Assembly: GCA_964202895.1 (NCBI GenBank)
Contig: CAXNJM010000001.1
Coordinates: 248,001 to 312,000 of the forward strand
Length of the DNA: 64,000 nt
Source of the DNA: JAJTDS01 sp964202895
GTDB lineage: Bacteria > Pseudomonadota > Alphaproteobacteria > Rickettsiales > UBA1997
Direction of reading: 5' to 3'
The notes beneath the pieces were generated by a model. That model was not told where the DNA came from and did no database searches. It was given only the letters and a program-made list of their open reading frames with translations. Position 1 is the first letter of the stretch. Each line of letters begins with the position of its first letter. The position numbers and the translations under genes were made by a program. Positions 47,743 through 56,661 of this stretch are shown piece by piece.

Positions 47743-48739
47743 AGATTAAAATTTGTTTTAAGTGTTCTTTTGCGGTTGAATCTTGAAATACCGCTAAGGA
47801 ATTTATAGCTTTCTGATAATGCTGATTTGCTATATCTAAAGATTTTTCAATTGATTTATACTTTTTAACCAGTTCTAGAATTAATTCAAAATCTTTAGCA
47901 TCTTTATTGCTAGAGGATAAATTTTTAAGAAATATTTCTTTGATTAAAGCGATATCTTGAGAATTGTTGATTTTGTTGGCTTCTATTATTGTAATTATTA
48001 TTGGCAGAGTAATTTTTCCTTCAAAAAAATCATCACCCAATTGCTTGCCAATTGAATTTTCATCTCCGATATAATCAAGAATATCGTCAACTATTTGAAA
48101 AATAATACCTAAATTTTTGCCAAATATTTTCAAAGAATCAATTTCTTCGCAACTTCCTACATTTATAATCCCAGCAACTTCTGTAGAGGCAGAAAATAAA
48201 ACTGCAGTTTTTGAATTGATTATTTCTAAATATTTTTCAATTGTTAAGTTTATTTCTGCAAAATTTTCTAGTTGCATTACTTCGCCATCAGCTATCTCGC
48301 TTGAAACTTTTGAAAGCAATGCTAGAGCTTCAAGGTTTTTTGTCTTAACCATCAACTGAAATGCAATAGAAAAAAGATAATCACCAACTAAAATGCTTGA
48401 TTTATTATCCCACATTGAATTAGCGGTTCTTTTCCCTCTTCGCACCTCGCTATTATCAACCACATCATCATGAAGTAATGTTGCGGTGTGTATCATTTCA
48501 ATGGCGGAAGCTAGATAATAAACATTATCGCTTAATAAGTTTTTAGAGTTATTGCGGTTAAATAAATTGTTTGCAATCATTAATAGCAAAGGCCTAATTC
48601 TCTTGCCTCCAGAATTAACTAAGTGACTCGATATCTCCTTAATTAGATGAGATTTTCCGCTTGCAAAATTGATTATAATTTCATTTACTTTTTCAATATC
48701 TTTAGCGAAATAATCGATAATTTTTTTAATATCAGCCAT
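47720..48739 (-). CDS. ispB: Long-chain polyprenyl diphosphate synthase
   Basis: Makes the isoprenoid tail of ubiquinone by adding isopentenyl units to farnesyl diphosphate. The 339 residues contain SGGKRIRPLLLMIAN near residue 42, the first Asp-rich motif LLHDDVVDNSEVRRGKRTAN near 92, and the second, QIVDDILDYIGD, near 218, followed by GKQLGDDFFEGKITLP. Product length cannot be read with confidence; the octaprenyl/decaprenyl type fits the family. It lies 14 bases downstream of a small unknown gene, and its 3' end overlaps the ialB-like start. Confidence 0.93.
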   Translation of the reverse strand: MADIKKIIDYFAKDIEKVNEIIINFASGKSHLIKEISSHLVNSGGKRIRPLLLMIANNLFNRNNSKNLLSDNVYYLASAIEMIHTATLLHDDVVDNSEVRRGKRTANSMWDNKSSILVGDYLFSIAFQLMVKTKNLEALALLSKVSSEIADGEVMQLENFAEINLTIEKYLEIINSKTAVLFSASTEVAGIINVGSCEEIDSLKIFGKNLGIIFQIVDDILDYIGDENSIGKQLGDDFFEGKITLPIIITIIEANKINNSQDIALIKEIFLKNLSSSNKDAKDFELILELVKKYKSIEKSLDIANQHYQKAINSLAVFQDSTAKEHLKQILIYAFQRIS

Positions 48740-48753
48740 CTTTATTTTAATTT

Positions 48754-49056
48754 TTAAGAGTATAATTGCAAAGTTTTTGTTTTACATTCTTCTATTTTTA
48801 CAGCAATATCATTAAGAATTGCTCTAACGACTTCAATAGTCTTTTGAGATTCTCCAGTTTTAATGTATTCTATATAATGAGCAGTAAGTTTATCCGCGCA
48901 TTCCTCAAGATGCAAAACAATTTCCTCGATCACTAAAAATTGATTGACATTTGAATTTTCTTCATTTTCAGCATCAATTCCCTCGATTAATTTATCTGCA
49001 TAATTATAATATTCCAATATTTCATTATATAATTTTTCTTGCTTTGAGGTTGCCAT
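48754..49056 (-). CDS. Small helical hypothetical protein
   Basis: 100 residues, not recognised. It is acidic and predicted almost fully helical (ATSKQEKLYNEILEYYNYAD, then LVIEEIVLHLEECADKLTAHY, shown here in part as LHLEECADKL, then VVRAILNDIAVKIEECK). There is no signal peptide or membrane segment. Two helix-turn-helix-like hairpins with EEC repeats could make it a dimer or a partner-binding protein. It heads a tight run with the prenyl synthase (14-base gap). Good start codon and ordinary codon use support a real gene. Confidence 0.65.
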   Translation of the reverse strand: MATSKQEKLYNEILEYYNYADKLIEGIDAENEENSNVNQFLVIEEIVLHLEECADKLTAHYIEYIKTGESQKTIEVVRAILNDIAVKIEECKTKTLQLYS

Positions 49057-49242
49057 TTTATTGGTTTTTATGATTAAAATTTTAATAAAAAAATAAAGTT
49101 TTATAAATTGACTCTAATTTTTAGTCTAAAATTGAGAAAAGCAACAATTTTATCTTTTTTTTTAAAAAAGTTTATATTACAATAATATTTATTCATTTTT
49201 TTTGAATTAAAAATACGAAGCAATATTATATCAATTTTTTAA

Positions 49243-49248
49243 TATAAT
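49243..49248 (+). promoter_or_regulatory. Possible -10 element upstream of proA
   Basis: TATAAT at 49243-49248 lies 57 bases before the proA start in the 248-base gap to the divergent neighbour. No good -35 is seen at the right distance, and chance matches are common in such AT-rich sequence. Confidence 0.2.
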
Positions 49249-49304
49249 CAACATAAATTAGGTAATAATTTTCTTAAAAGAAGAATTTAATCGCTAAATA
49301 AAAA

Positions 49305-50564
49305 ATGAAAGATATAAAAACAAAAGTAGAAAAAATCTGCATTGATGCTAAAAAAGCAACTGAATCAATTGCCAATCTCGATACATCAATAAAAAATAAG
49401 ATATTAAACGAAGCAATAAAATTACTCAAGAAAAATACTCAAAAAATTATTAAATCTAATCAAAAAGATCTAAGAAATGCAAAAGAAAATAATTTATCAC
49501 TTGCGAAAATCGATAGACTAACTCTTGACGAAACAAGAATTAGCGCAATAATAAATTCCATAAAAGAAATAATCAAACTTCCCGATCCGGTAGGGAAAAT
49601 TTTACAAGAAACCTCTCGCGATAACGGACTAAACATCAAGAGAGTATCTACTCCAATAGGTTCTTTGCTTGCAATATTTGAAGCTAGACCAAATGTCGCA
49701 AGCGACATTGCTGCATTAGCAATAAAGTCTGGAAATGTTTCAATTTTAAGATGCGGTTCTGATTGTATAAATTCAGCTAAAATTATTGCCGAAATATATC
49801 GTGAAGCCCTAGAAATATGCGATGTAAACAAGAATGCAGTAATTATTGTTCCAGAAATTGAAAGAGAATATGTGATTGAACTCTTAAAAATGGATCATTA
49901 TATTGATGTAGTAGTGCCTCGTGGTGGTAAATCATTAATTAAAGCGGTTATTGAGAATACAAGAATTCCTGTTTTTAAACATCTAGACGGAAACTGCCAC
50001 ACTTATATTCATGAAAAATGCGATTTTGACAAAGCGAGAAAAATTGTTCTTAATGCCAAAATGAGGAGAACTGGAATCTGCAGTGCCACAGAATCTTTGC
50101 TGATTGACAAAAAAATCTCTAAAAGAATTCTGCCTCTTATAACAAGAGATCTAACCTCATCTGGTTGCGAAATTCGTGGCGACAAGGAGTCTTGTGAAAT
50201 TGACAAAAAAATTAAACTTGCTGACGAGCAAGATTTTTATACTGAATTTCTTGATAAAATAATATCAGTCAAAATAGTTAAAGACTTGGATGAAGCAATT
50301 AAACATATTGCTATTTATGGATCATCTCATACCGAAAGCATAATTACCGAAGACAAAAAATCTGCTACAGAATTTTTACAAAGAGTAAATTCAGCAATTG
50401 TAATGCATAACACTTCAACACAATTTGCAGATGGCGGAGAATTTGGACTTGGGGCGGAAGTAGGAATTTCAACAGGCAAAATTCATGCTCGCGGTCCCGT
50501 AGGCCTAGAGCAGTTAACCACTTATAAATATATAGTTGAATCAAATTGCGGATTAAGAAAATAA
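49305..50564 (+). CDS. proA: Glutamate-5-semialdehyde dehydrogenase (gamma-glutamyl phosphate reductase)
   Basis: Second step of proline synthesis, reducing gamma-glutamyl phosphate with NADPH. The 419 residues match ProA: RVSTPIGSLLAIFEARPNV near residue 114, IALKSGN-type AIKSGNVSILRCG, VPRGGKSLIKAV, PVFKHLDGNCHTYIHE, and the catalytic Cys in RRTGICSATESLL, then LGAEVGISTGKIHARGPVGLE near the end (quoted in part: EVGISTGKIHARGP). The length is normal. proB is not adjacent. The gene stands alone before the atpHAG block, 192 bases downstream. Confidence 0.97.
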   Translation: MKDIKTKVEKICIDAKKATESIANLDTSIKNKILNEAIKLLKKNTQKIIKSNQKDLRNAKENNLSLAKIDRLTLDETRISAIINSIKEIIKLPDPVGKILQETSRDNGLNIKRVSTPIGSLLAIFEARPNVASDIAALAIKSGNVSILRCGSDCINSAKIIAEIYREALEICDVNKNAVIIVPEIEREYVIELLKMDHYIDVVVPRGGKSLIKAVIENTRIPVFKHLDGNCHTYIHEKCDFDKARKIVLNAKMRRTGICSATESLLIDKKISKRILPLITRDLTSSGCEIRGDKESCEIDKKIKLADEQDFYTEFLDKIISVKIVKDLDEAIKHIAIYGSSHTESIITEDKKSATEFLQRVNSAIVMHNTSTQFADGGEFGLGAEVGISTGKIHARGPVGLEQLTTYKYIVESNCGLRK

Positions 50565-50756
50565 CTCACGATTGTAAATATTAAAAAAAATAGTTGATTT
50601 TTATTTTTCAAAAATTAATTTTACTTCGTTTTTTAGAGACTATAAGTTTATTACTCAAAATTAATTATCTTTATAGCAATTATTTGTTTGAAAAAATCAT
50701 TAATTAGCAGATAAATTAACTAAATTCATATTTAATCTGTATTAGTAAAATTAAAA

Positions 50757-51305
50757 ATGCCAAAAGTTTCCATTGTTGCAAAAAATTACGCCAAAGCACT
50801 TTTTAACAGTGCAAAAAAGCATAGCGTTCTTGAGTCAGTTTTTAAAGAACTAGAATCATTTCGCGATAATTTTAATAACAGTTTTGCCAATGAGCTTAAA
50901 AACCCTGTTATTTCAAGACAAGATATCGAAAAAATAATGACAGAGATATCGCAAAAATTTAACTTCAGTAAAATTACAACTGAATTTTTTGTTACCTTAT
51001 CAAAGAATCATCGATTAAATCTTTTTCCAGAAATATACCAAGAATTTAATCGTTTAATAAAAAATCAATCAAAAATAATTTCTGCAGAGCTAATATCTGC
51101 CGAAAAAATGATTGATGAACAAATAGAGCAAATAAAATCAATCATTTCCAAGAAATATCCCGATAAAACAATAGAAATTATTGAAAAAATTAATAAAAAC
51201 CTGATTGGCGGGTTTCAAATCAAAATAGATTCCGTTATTATTGATGCAAGCACTAAAAACGAAATCTCTTTAATCAACGAAAAACTACTTAAAACATTAA
51301 ATTAA
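50757..51305 (+). CDS. atpH: ATP synthase F1 subunit delta
   Basis: Links F1 to the peripheral stalk (OSCP homologue). The 182 residues show the helical N-terminal domain (NYAKALFNSAKKHSVLESV) and the C-terminal GGFQIKIDSVIIDASTKNEI, which is the most conserved part of the family. It opens the atpH-atpA-atpG block with gaps of 8 and 13 bases. In contrast to the common HAGDC order, atpD and atpC are at 9370, about 40 kb away. The promoter should be in the 192-base gap after proA. Confidence 0.94.
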   Translation: MPKVSIVAKNYAKALFNSAKKHSVLESVFKELESFRDNFNNSFANELKNPVISRQDIEKIMTEISQKFNFSKITTEFFVTLSKNHRLNLFPEIYQEFNRLIKNQSKIISAELISAEKMIDEQIEQIKSIISKKYPDKTIEIIEKINKNLIGGFQIKIDSVIIDASTKNEISLINEKLLKTLN

Positions 51306-51313
51306 CTAAAAAT

Positions 51314-52879
51314 ATGAACTTTAAAGCTTCAGAATTCTCACAAATTTTACAAAAAACAATCAACAATTTTCAAAGTTCCGCTCAATTAAAAGAAGTTGGA
51401 GAAGTAATAAAAGTAGGAGACGGCATAGCCACAGTATACGGATTAGACAACATACAAGCTGGTGAATTAGTTGAGTTTGAGGCAATTAATGATAACGGAG
51501 TAAATGAACCAGTTAAAGGAATTGCACTTAATTTAGAGTCAGAAAGCGTTGGTATAGTTATCTTTGGAGATTCTCAAAAAATTAAAGAAGGCTCTAATGT
51601 TAAAAGAACCGGTAAAATTATTGAAGTTCCAGTAGGAATGGGAATGCTTGGCAGGGTTGTTGATGCTCTTGGAAACCCAATAGATTGCAAAGGGCCCCTA
51701 CAAAATGTTGAATATAAAAGATTGGAAGTAAAAGCCCCTGGTATAGTTGCAAGAAAATCAGTCGGTGAACCTATGCAAACTGGCATTAAATCGATTGATT
51801 CGCTTATACCAATTGGCAGAGGTCAAAGAGAGTTGATAATTGGCGATCGCCAAACTGGAAAAACTGCAATAGTTATCGATAGCTTTATAAATCAAGTAAA
51901 AACTAACCAAAATGCAAAAAGCGACAAAGAAAAATTATTTTGTATTTATGTCGCAATAGGTCAAAAAAGATCAACAGTTGCCCAAATGGTAAAAACCCTT
52001 GAAGAGGCTGGAGCCCTAGAATATTCAATAATTGTCTCAGCAACTGCATCAGAAGCATCGGCCTTACAATTTTTTGCCCCTTATACAGGTTGTGCAATTG
52101 GAGAATTCTTCCGCGATAACTCAATGCATGCAGTAATTGCATATGATGACCTTAGTAAACATGCGGTTGCATACCGCGAAATGTCTCTATTGCTTCGTCG
52201 CCCACCAGGAAGAGAGGCATATCCCGGAGATGTATTTTATGTACACTCTCGTTTATTAGAAAGAGCCGCAAAAATGTCTGATGCTCTAGGAGGAGGATCT
52301 CTAACCGCACTACCAATAATTGAAACACAAGCAGGAGACGTGTCTGCCTATATCCCAACCAATGTAATATCGATTACTGATGGACAAATATTTTTAGAAA
52401 CAGAATTGTTTTACAAAGGTATTAAACCTGCAGTAAATGTTGGCTTATCGGTTTCTAGAGTTGGTTCAGCTGCCCAAATTAAAGCAATGAAGCAGGTAGC
52501 TGGAACAATAAAGCTAGATCTAGCACAATTTCGTGAATTAGAAGCATTTGCACAATTCGGTTCAGATCTTGATCCAGCAACTCAAAAACTTCTTGATAAA
52601 GGAAAAAAGCTAACTGAATTATTAAAACAAGAACAATATAAACCAATTGCGGTTGAAGAACAGGTTGTGACCATCTACACTGGAGTTAAAGGCTATCTTG
52701 ACAAAGTCAACTTAAAAGATGTTAATAGATTTGAAAAAGAATTTATTAGAAAAATCAAAATTTCTCAACCGGATATTTTAGAAAAAATAAAAGAGGAGCA
52801 AAAAATATCAGACTCCGTTGAGTTAAGGTTAAAATCTTTTTTAGAAGAATTCTTAGAAATATTCCTTAACCAAAACTAG
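51314..52879 (+). CDS. atpA: ATP synthase F1 subunit alpha
   Basis: Non-catalytic nucleotide-binding subunit of F1. The 521 residues are of normal length, with KVGDGIATVYGLDNIQAGE at the N terminus, Walker A GDRQTGKTAI near residue 178, YDDLSKHAVAYREMSLLLRR near 280, and the alpha signature PAVNVGLSVSRVGS near 375. It lies between atpH and atpG. The split from atpDC means the alpha and beta genes, needed in equal amounts, are on separate transcripts. Confidence 0.99.
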   Translation: MNFKASEFSQILQKTINNFQSSAQLKEVGEVIKVGDGIATVYGLDNIQAGELVEFEAINDNGVNEPVKGIALNLESESVGIVIFGDSQKIKEGSNVKRTGKIIEVPVGMGMLGRVVDALGNPIDCKGPLQNVEYKRLEVKAPGIVARKSVGEPMQTGIKSIDSLIPIGRGQRELIIGDRQTGKTAIVIDSFINQVKTNQNAKSDKEKLFCIYVAIGQKRSTVAQMVKTLEEAGALEYSIIVSATASEASALQFFAPYTGCAIGEFFRDNSMHAVIAYDDLSKHAVAYREMSLLLRRPPGREAYPGDVFYVHSRLLERAAKMSDALGGGSLTALPIIETQAGDVSAYIPTNVISITDGQIFLETELFYKGIKPAVNVGLSVSRVGSAAQIKAMKQVAGTIKLDLAQFRELEAFAQFGSDLDPATQKLLDKGKKLTELLKQEQYKPIAVEEQVVTIYTGVKGYLDKVNLKDVNRFEKEFIRKIKISQPDILEKIKEEQKISDSVELRLKSFLEEFLEIFLNQN

Positions 52880-52892
52880 TAATATTTTTAAA

Positions 52893-53786
52893 ATGGCAAA
52901 CCTTAAATCTCTAAAAACTAGAATTAAATCAGTGAAATCTACTCAAAAGATGACAAAAGCCATGAAAATGGTTGCAGCATCTCGTCTTAGAAAAGCAAGA
53001 ACTGCCGTTGAATCTTCTCGTCCCTATATTAATAAAATTAGCGAAATGCTAAATGATATTGCTGGCAATATTATTTTAGAAGGTTCGGAATCAGAATTTC
53101 CATTACTAACAGGCAATAAAGAGTCAAAAACTCATTTATTAATAGTTTTGTCATCGGATAGAGGTTTGTGTGGTGGTCTCAATGGCTCTACCGCCAAATT
53201 GGTAAAATCTCGTATTTCCAAATTAAAATCAGAAAATAAAGATATCAAAGTTTTATTTGTTGGTAAAAAAGCTTATGAACTACTAAAGACAACCCATAAA
53301 GAACATATAATAAAAACAATAAACGGTGCATTTCGTAGTGCGGTGCAATTTAATCAAGCTCAAGAAATTGCAAATGAAGTAATTCAAATGTTTACAGAAA
53401 GTCAATTTGATGTTTGCGAAATTATTTACAGCGAATTTAAGTCTGCAATCAATCAAGAGCAAAAGTATCAACAGTTGATACCACTAGAAATAAATCTAAA
53501 CAAAAAAACTGAAGATAAAGAAGAAGATTTTTCCCCAATATGTTATGAACCTAATCAAGAAGTAATTTTAAATGAATTATTGCCAAAAAATATTGCTATT
53601 CAAATTTACAGTAGAATGTTAGAAAACTTTGCCTCCGAACAAGGAGCAAGAATGTCTGCCATGGAATCTGCAACAAACAATGCTGGAAAAATGATAAAAA
53701 ATCTTACATTAGTTTATAATCGTACCCGTCAAGCAAATATCACGAAGGAACTAATCGACATTATTTCTGGTGCTAATTCTGTATAA
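52893..53786 (+). CDS. atpG: ATP synthase F1 subunit gamma
   Basis: Central rotating shaft of F1. The 297 residues start MANLKSLKTRIKSVKSTQKM and end with the paired conserved helix ARMSAMESATNNAGKMIKNL plus RTRQANITKELIDIISGA, which interacts with beta. An acidic loop, KKTEDKEEDFSPICYE, near residue 210 is a lineage-type insert. It closes the HAG block; trpG/pabA follows after 30 bases, where atpD would normally be. Confidence 0.98.
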   Translation: MANLKSLKTRIKSVKSTQKMTKAMKMVAASRLRKARTAVESSRPYINKISEMLNDIAGNIILEGSESEFPLLTGNKESKTHLLIVLSSDRGLCGGLNGSTAKLVKSRISKLKSENKDIKVLFVGKKAYELLKTTHKEHIIKTINGAFRSAVQFNQAQEIANEVIQMFTESQFDVCEIIYSEFKSAINQEQKYQQLIPLEINLNKKTEDKEEDFSPICYEPNQEVILNELLPKNIAIQIYSRMLENFASEQGARMSAMESATNNAGKMIKNLTLVYNRTRQANITKELIDIISGANSV

Positions 53787-53816
53787 TACCCAAATATCAG
53801 ACAATTAAACCATCGA

Positions 53817-54392
53817 ATGATTTTACTAATCGATAATTACGACAGCTTTACTTTTAATCTTTATCACTATGCTTTAGAAGTTGGTAATCAAGAGGTGTTA
53901 GTCAAAAGAAATGACAAAATATCAATTGCCGAAATATCAGAAATTAATCCGGAATCAATAATTCTATCTCCAGGCCCTTGCACTCCAAACGAAGCTGGAA
54001 TATGTCTTGATGTTATTAGGAATTTTAAAGATAAAATACCTATTTTAGGGGTTTGTCTTGGGCACCAATCAATAGGACAAGCATTTGGTGGCAAAATCAT
54101 CAAAACACATCCTATGCACGGAAAAGTGAGTAAAATTAACCATAATCAAAAAGGTTTATTTAAAGATATACCGTCTCCCTTCGAAGCAACCCGTTATCAC
54201 TCATTAATTATTGAAAAATCAACCTGCCCTACAGAAATTGAAATTACAGCAACAACTGAAGATGGAACAATAATGGCAATAGAACATAAAAAACATAAAA
54301 TATTTGGAGTTCAATTTCATCCAGAGTCAATATTATCAGAATTTGGGCACCAAATAATAAAAAACTTTTTCACCATTTCAAAAACTAAATAA
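53817..54392 (+). CDS. trpG: Glutamine amidotransferase, anthranilate/aminodeoxychorismate synthase component II
   Basis: Class I amidotransferase that supplies ammonia to chorismate for tryptophan (TrpG) or folate (PabA) synthesis. The 191 residues have the N-terminal LIDNYDSFTFNLYHY, oxyanion region ILSPGPCTPNEAG, nucleophile GVCLGHQSIGQAFGG, the TrpG/PabA-type HPMHGKVSKI, and the catalytic His/Glu in VQFHPESIL. Without the large subunit (trpE or pabB) nearby, the pathway cannot be decided, and one protein may serve both. It sits behind atpG, a non-standard place. Confidence 0.93.
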   Translation: MILLIDNYDSFTFNLYHYALEVGNQEVLVKRNDKISIAEISEINPESIILSPGPCTPNEAGICLDVIRNFKDKIPILGVCLGHQSIGQAFGGKIIKTHPMHGKVSKINHNQKGLFKDIPSPFEATRYHSLIIEKSTCPTEIEITATTEDGTIMAIEHKKHKIFGVQFHPESILSEFGHQIIKNFFTISKTK

Positions 54393-54708
54393 TAAAATAG
54401 TTTTTATTTTATGTTATTAATGCTTATTTTTACAGCTTAATTTGGTAAGGTTTTTTTAAGTTTTTTATGAATTTTGGTTGTAGTTTTTGTGTTTTAGGCA
54501 ACCGCGGAATCAGACATCCCTAACTCTTTCTCATTGTTATTATTTTTAGCTCCGTCATCCCGACGGAAAGTCGGGATCCAGCTTTCTTTTTCTGGGTGCC
54601 GTTTTGCAACGGCATGACGAGTGTTTTAGGTGGTCGTGGGATTGGCATTGACGGGTCCCTTTCCCCCCAGTTTATTTGTTCATTATTTCTTGAAAAACCC
54701 CTGAAAAA
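54393..54708. other. 316-base gap between convergent trpG and rsmG holding repeats
   Basis: The gap holds a weak A/T hairpin at the trpG end (around 54388-54413, AAAAT…ATTTT) and a GC-rich palindromic element (54553-54619). Two imperfect direct repeats starting GTGTTTTAGG, at 54489 and 54621, flank the element. No coding potential is seen. The composition is sharply different from neighbouring DNA. Confidence 0.6.
54553..54619. repeat. GC-rich palindromic intergenic element
   Basis: Outer CGTCAT (54553-54558) and ATGACG (54614-54619) are inverted repeats. Inside are two hairpins: ATCCCGAC/GTCGGGAT with loop GGAAA (54557-54577), and GCCGTT/AACGGC with loop TTGC (54598-54613). The wording CGTCATCCCGAC…GTCGGGATCCAG is like mobile palindromic repeats scattered in many proteobacterial genomes. 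Confidence 0.75.
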
Positions 54709-55365
54709 CTATGGAGATAAAGGGTTTGGAGCTGGATTTTTAGAGGTTATATTACTAATCTCGACAATATAACTAACATTAGAAGTTATGCTTTGATGAA
54801 GAATATAATCAAAGTTAAATATTTTTTTAGCATCTTGCAGCTCTGATTCAAAATTTTTTCCCTTTAAAAAAAGGCAATAACCATCTTTATTTAATAATTT
54901 AAGACTATATTCAAGTAATTTTTCTAAAGATGCCAAAGCACGAGAAATTATACAATCAAACGGAAATTGATTTATTTCTTCGATTTTACGATTATGAACT
55001 GTTATTTTGTTCTTCGATATTTTTCTTGCCAACCTTAAAAATTCACATTTACGAAATGATTTTTCGATTAGATGAATCTCTTTTATTCCTGCTATTGATA
55101 AAACCAAACCCGGCAAACCAGCGCCACATCCAAGATCTGCAAATTTATGATTTTCGCTTTTTATAAATTTAAATAACTGTATAGAATCAACAATATGGCG
55201 ATTCCATATATCTTCAGTAGTTGATTTTCCAATTAAATTGACTTTTTTATTTTCTTCAATTAATAAATCAACAAACTCTTCAAGATAATTTTTACTTGAT
55301 TCGTCAATGATTTTAAATTTTTCTATCTCGGCAAATGCCTGCTCTTTTTTTGTAATAATATTCAT
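54709..55365 (-). CDS. rsmG: 16S rRNA (guanine-N7)-methyltransferase RsmG
   Basis: Methylates G527 of 16S rRNA with S-adenosylmethionine. The 218 residues show KKVNLIGKSTTEDIWNRHI near residue 40, the AdoMet motif FADLGCGAGLPGLVLSIAG near 75, IEKSFRKCEFL, and CIISRALASLEKLL. The C-terminal end NPAPNPLSP is not family-like and adjoins the repeat-bearing gap, so the repeat may have changed the last codons. gidA (mnmG) and parAB, its usual neighbours, are absent. It lies 2 bases downstream of murA. Confidence 0.93.
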   Translation of the reverse strand: MNIITKKEQAFAEIEKFKIIDESSKNYLEEFVDLLIEENKKVNLIGKSTTEDIWNRHIVDSIQLFKFIKSENHKFADLGCGAGLPGLVLSIAGIKEIHLIEKSFRKCEFLRLARKISKNKITVHNRKIEEINQFPFDCIISRALASLEKLLEYSLKLLNKDGYCLFLKGKNFESELQDAKKIFNFDYILHQSITSNVSYIVEISNITSKNPAPNPLSP

Positions 55366-55367
55366 TT

Positions 55368-56657
55368 TTAATATGATATTTTAATATCCGCACCGCAAGA
55401 AATAAGTTTTTCTGCTAATCTTTCATAGCCTCTCTCTAAATGATGAAGTTGAGTAATTGTTGTTTCGCCATTAGCAACAAGAGCGGCAAGAACCAAACAA
55501 ACCGATGCCCTTAAGTCAGTTGCCATAACTTCAGCGCCATTAAGATTCTTAACCCCTTTAACTATAGCAATTTTACCTCTAATTTCGATATCAGCCCCCA
55601 TTCTTGCTAGTTCAGAGATATGCATAAAACGATTTTCAAAAATATTTTCTTCAATTACAGATGTTCCATCAGCAACAGCCATTAGAGCCATAAATTGAGC
55701 TTGCATGTCAGTAGGAAAGCCTGGGAAAGGACTAGTAGAAATATTGATTGATTTAATTTTTGAAGAAACTCTTTTTACCTCAATTTCATCTTTAGAAATT
55801 TGAGTTAATAAACCACCAGAAGCTTCTAAATCTTCTTTTAAACCACTAAATAGCCACGGCTCAATATTTTGCAATATAATTTTACCATTAGTAATTAAAG
55901 ATGCAATTGCATAGGTTCCCGCCTCAATTCTATCTGCAATCACTTTATGTTTGGTTCCGCTTAATTTATCGACTCCGACTATTTTTATTTGAGGAGTTCC
56001 TGCTCCAACTATTTTTGCACCCATTGCATTAAGGCATTTTGCCAAATCGATAATTTCTGGTTCACAGGCTGCATTATTGATTACGGTTTCACCTACCGCA
56101 AGCGAAGCCGCCATTATTGTATTTTCAGTTGCTCCTACTGATATTTTTTCAAAATGAATTTCTGCTCCTTTAAGCCTACCGTTAACAGATGCTTCTATAT
56201 AACCACCCACTAATTCTATTTTTGCACCTAATTTTTCCATTGCTTTAAGATGCAAATCAACGGGCCTAGTTCCAATAGCGCAACCCCCCGGAAGAGAAAC
56301 CCTAGCTTTACCAACTCTAGCTAGCAATGGCCCCAGAATAAATATTGAGGCTCGCATTTTGCAAACTAGATCGTATGAAGCAACAGGATTATTTATTTCA
56401 ATTGCCTGTAATTTCATAACTCTGCCTTGATGACCTTCATCAGATTCAGAGCCATCTAAAAAAACTTCTACCCCTATTGAACCAAGTAAGGTAGCCATGT
56501 TCGCTATATCGGAAACTTGAGGAATATTGGTTAAGATTAAAGGTTCTTCGGTTAATATCGAAGCAACCATCAATGGCAACGTTGCATTTTTTGCTCCCGC
56601 AATTGCAATTTTACCAAATAGGCCTTTATTGTTGCCAGTAATTATTAATTTTTTCAT
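55368..56657 (-). CDS. murA: UDP-N-acetylglucosamine 1-carboxyvinyltransferase
   Basis: First committed step of peptidoglycan synthesis, transferring enolpyruvate to UDP-GlcNAc. The 429 residues include IAGAKNATLPLMVASIL near residue 19, the reactive Cys in SLPGGCAIGTRPVDLHL near 115, EAGTYAIASL near 230, and FPTDMQAQFMALMAVADG near 305. The presence of Cys rather than Asp in the active loop predicts fosfomycin sensitivity. It sits between pepA (4-base gap) and rsmG (2-base gap) in a tight pepA-murA-rsmG run. Confidence 0.98.
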   Translation of the reverse strand: MKKLIITGNNKGLFGKIAIAGAKNATLPLMVASILTEEPLILTNIPQVSDIANMATLLGSIGVEVFLDGSESDEGHQGRVMKLQAIEINNPVASYDLVCKMRASIFILGPLLARVGKARVSLPGGCAIGTRPVDLHLKAMEKLGAKIELVGGYIEASVNGRLKGAEIHFEKISVGATENTIMAASLAVGETVINNAACEPEIIDLAKCLNAMGAKIVGAGTPQIKIVGVDKLSGTKHKVIADRIEAGTYAIASLITNGKIILQNIEPWLFSGLKEDLEASGGLLTQISKDEIEVKRVSSKIKSINISTSPFPGFPTDMQAQFMALMAVADGTSVIEENIFENRFMHISELARMGADIEIRGKIAIVKGVKNLNGAEVMATDLRASVCLVLAALVANGETTITQLHHLERGYERLAEKLISCGADIKISY

Positions 56658-56661
56658 TCAT

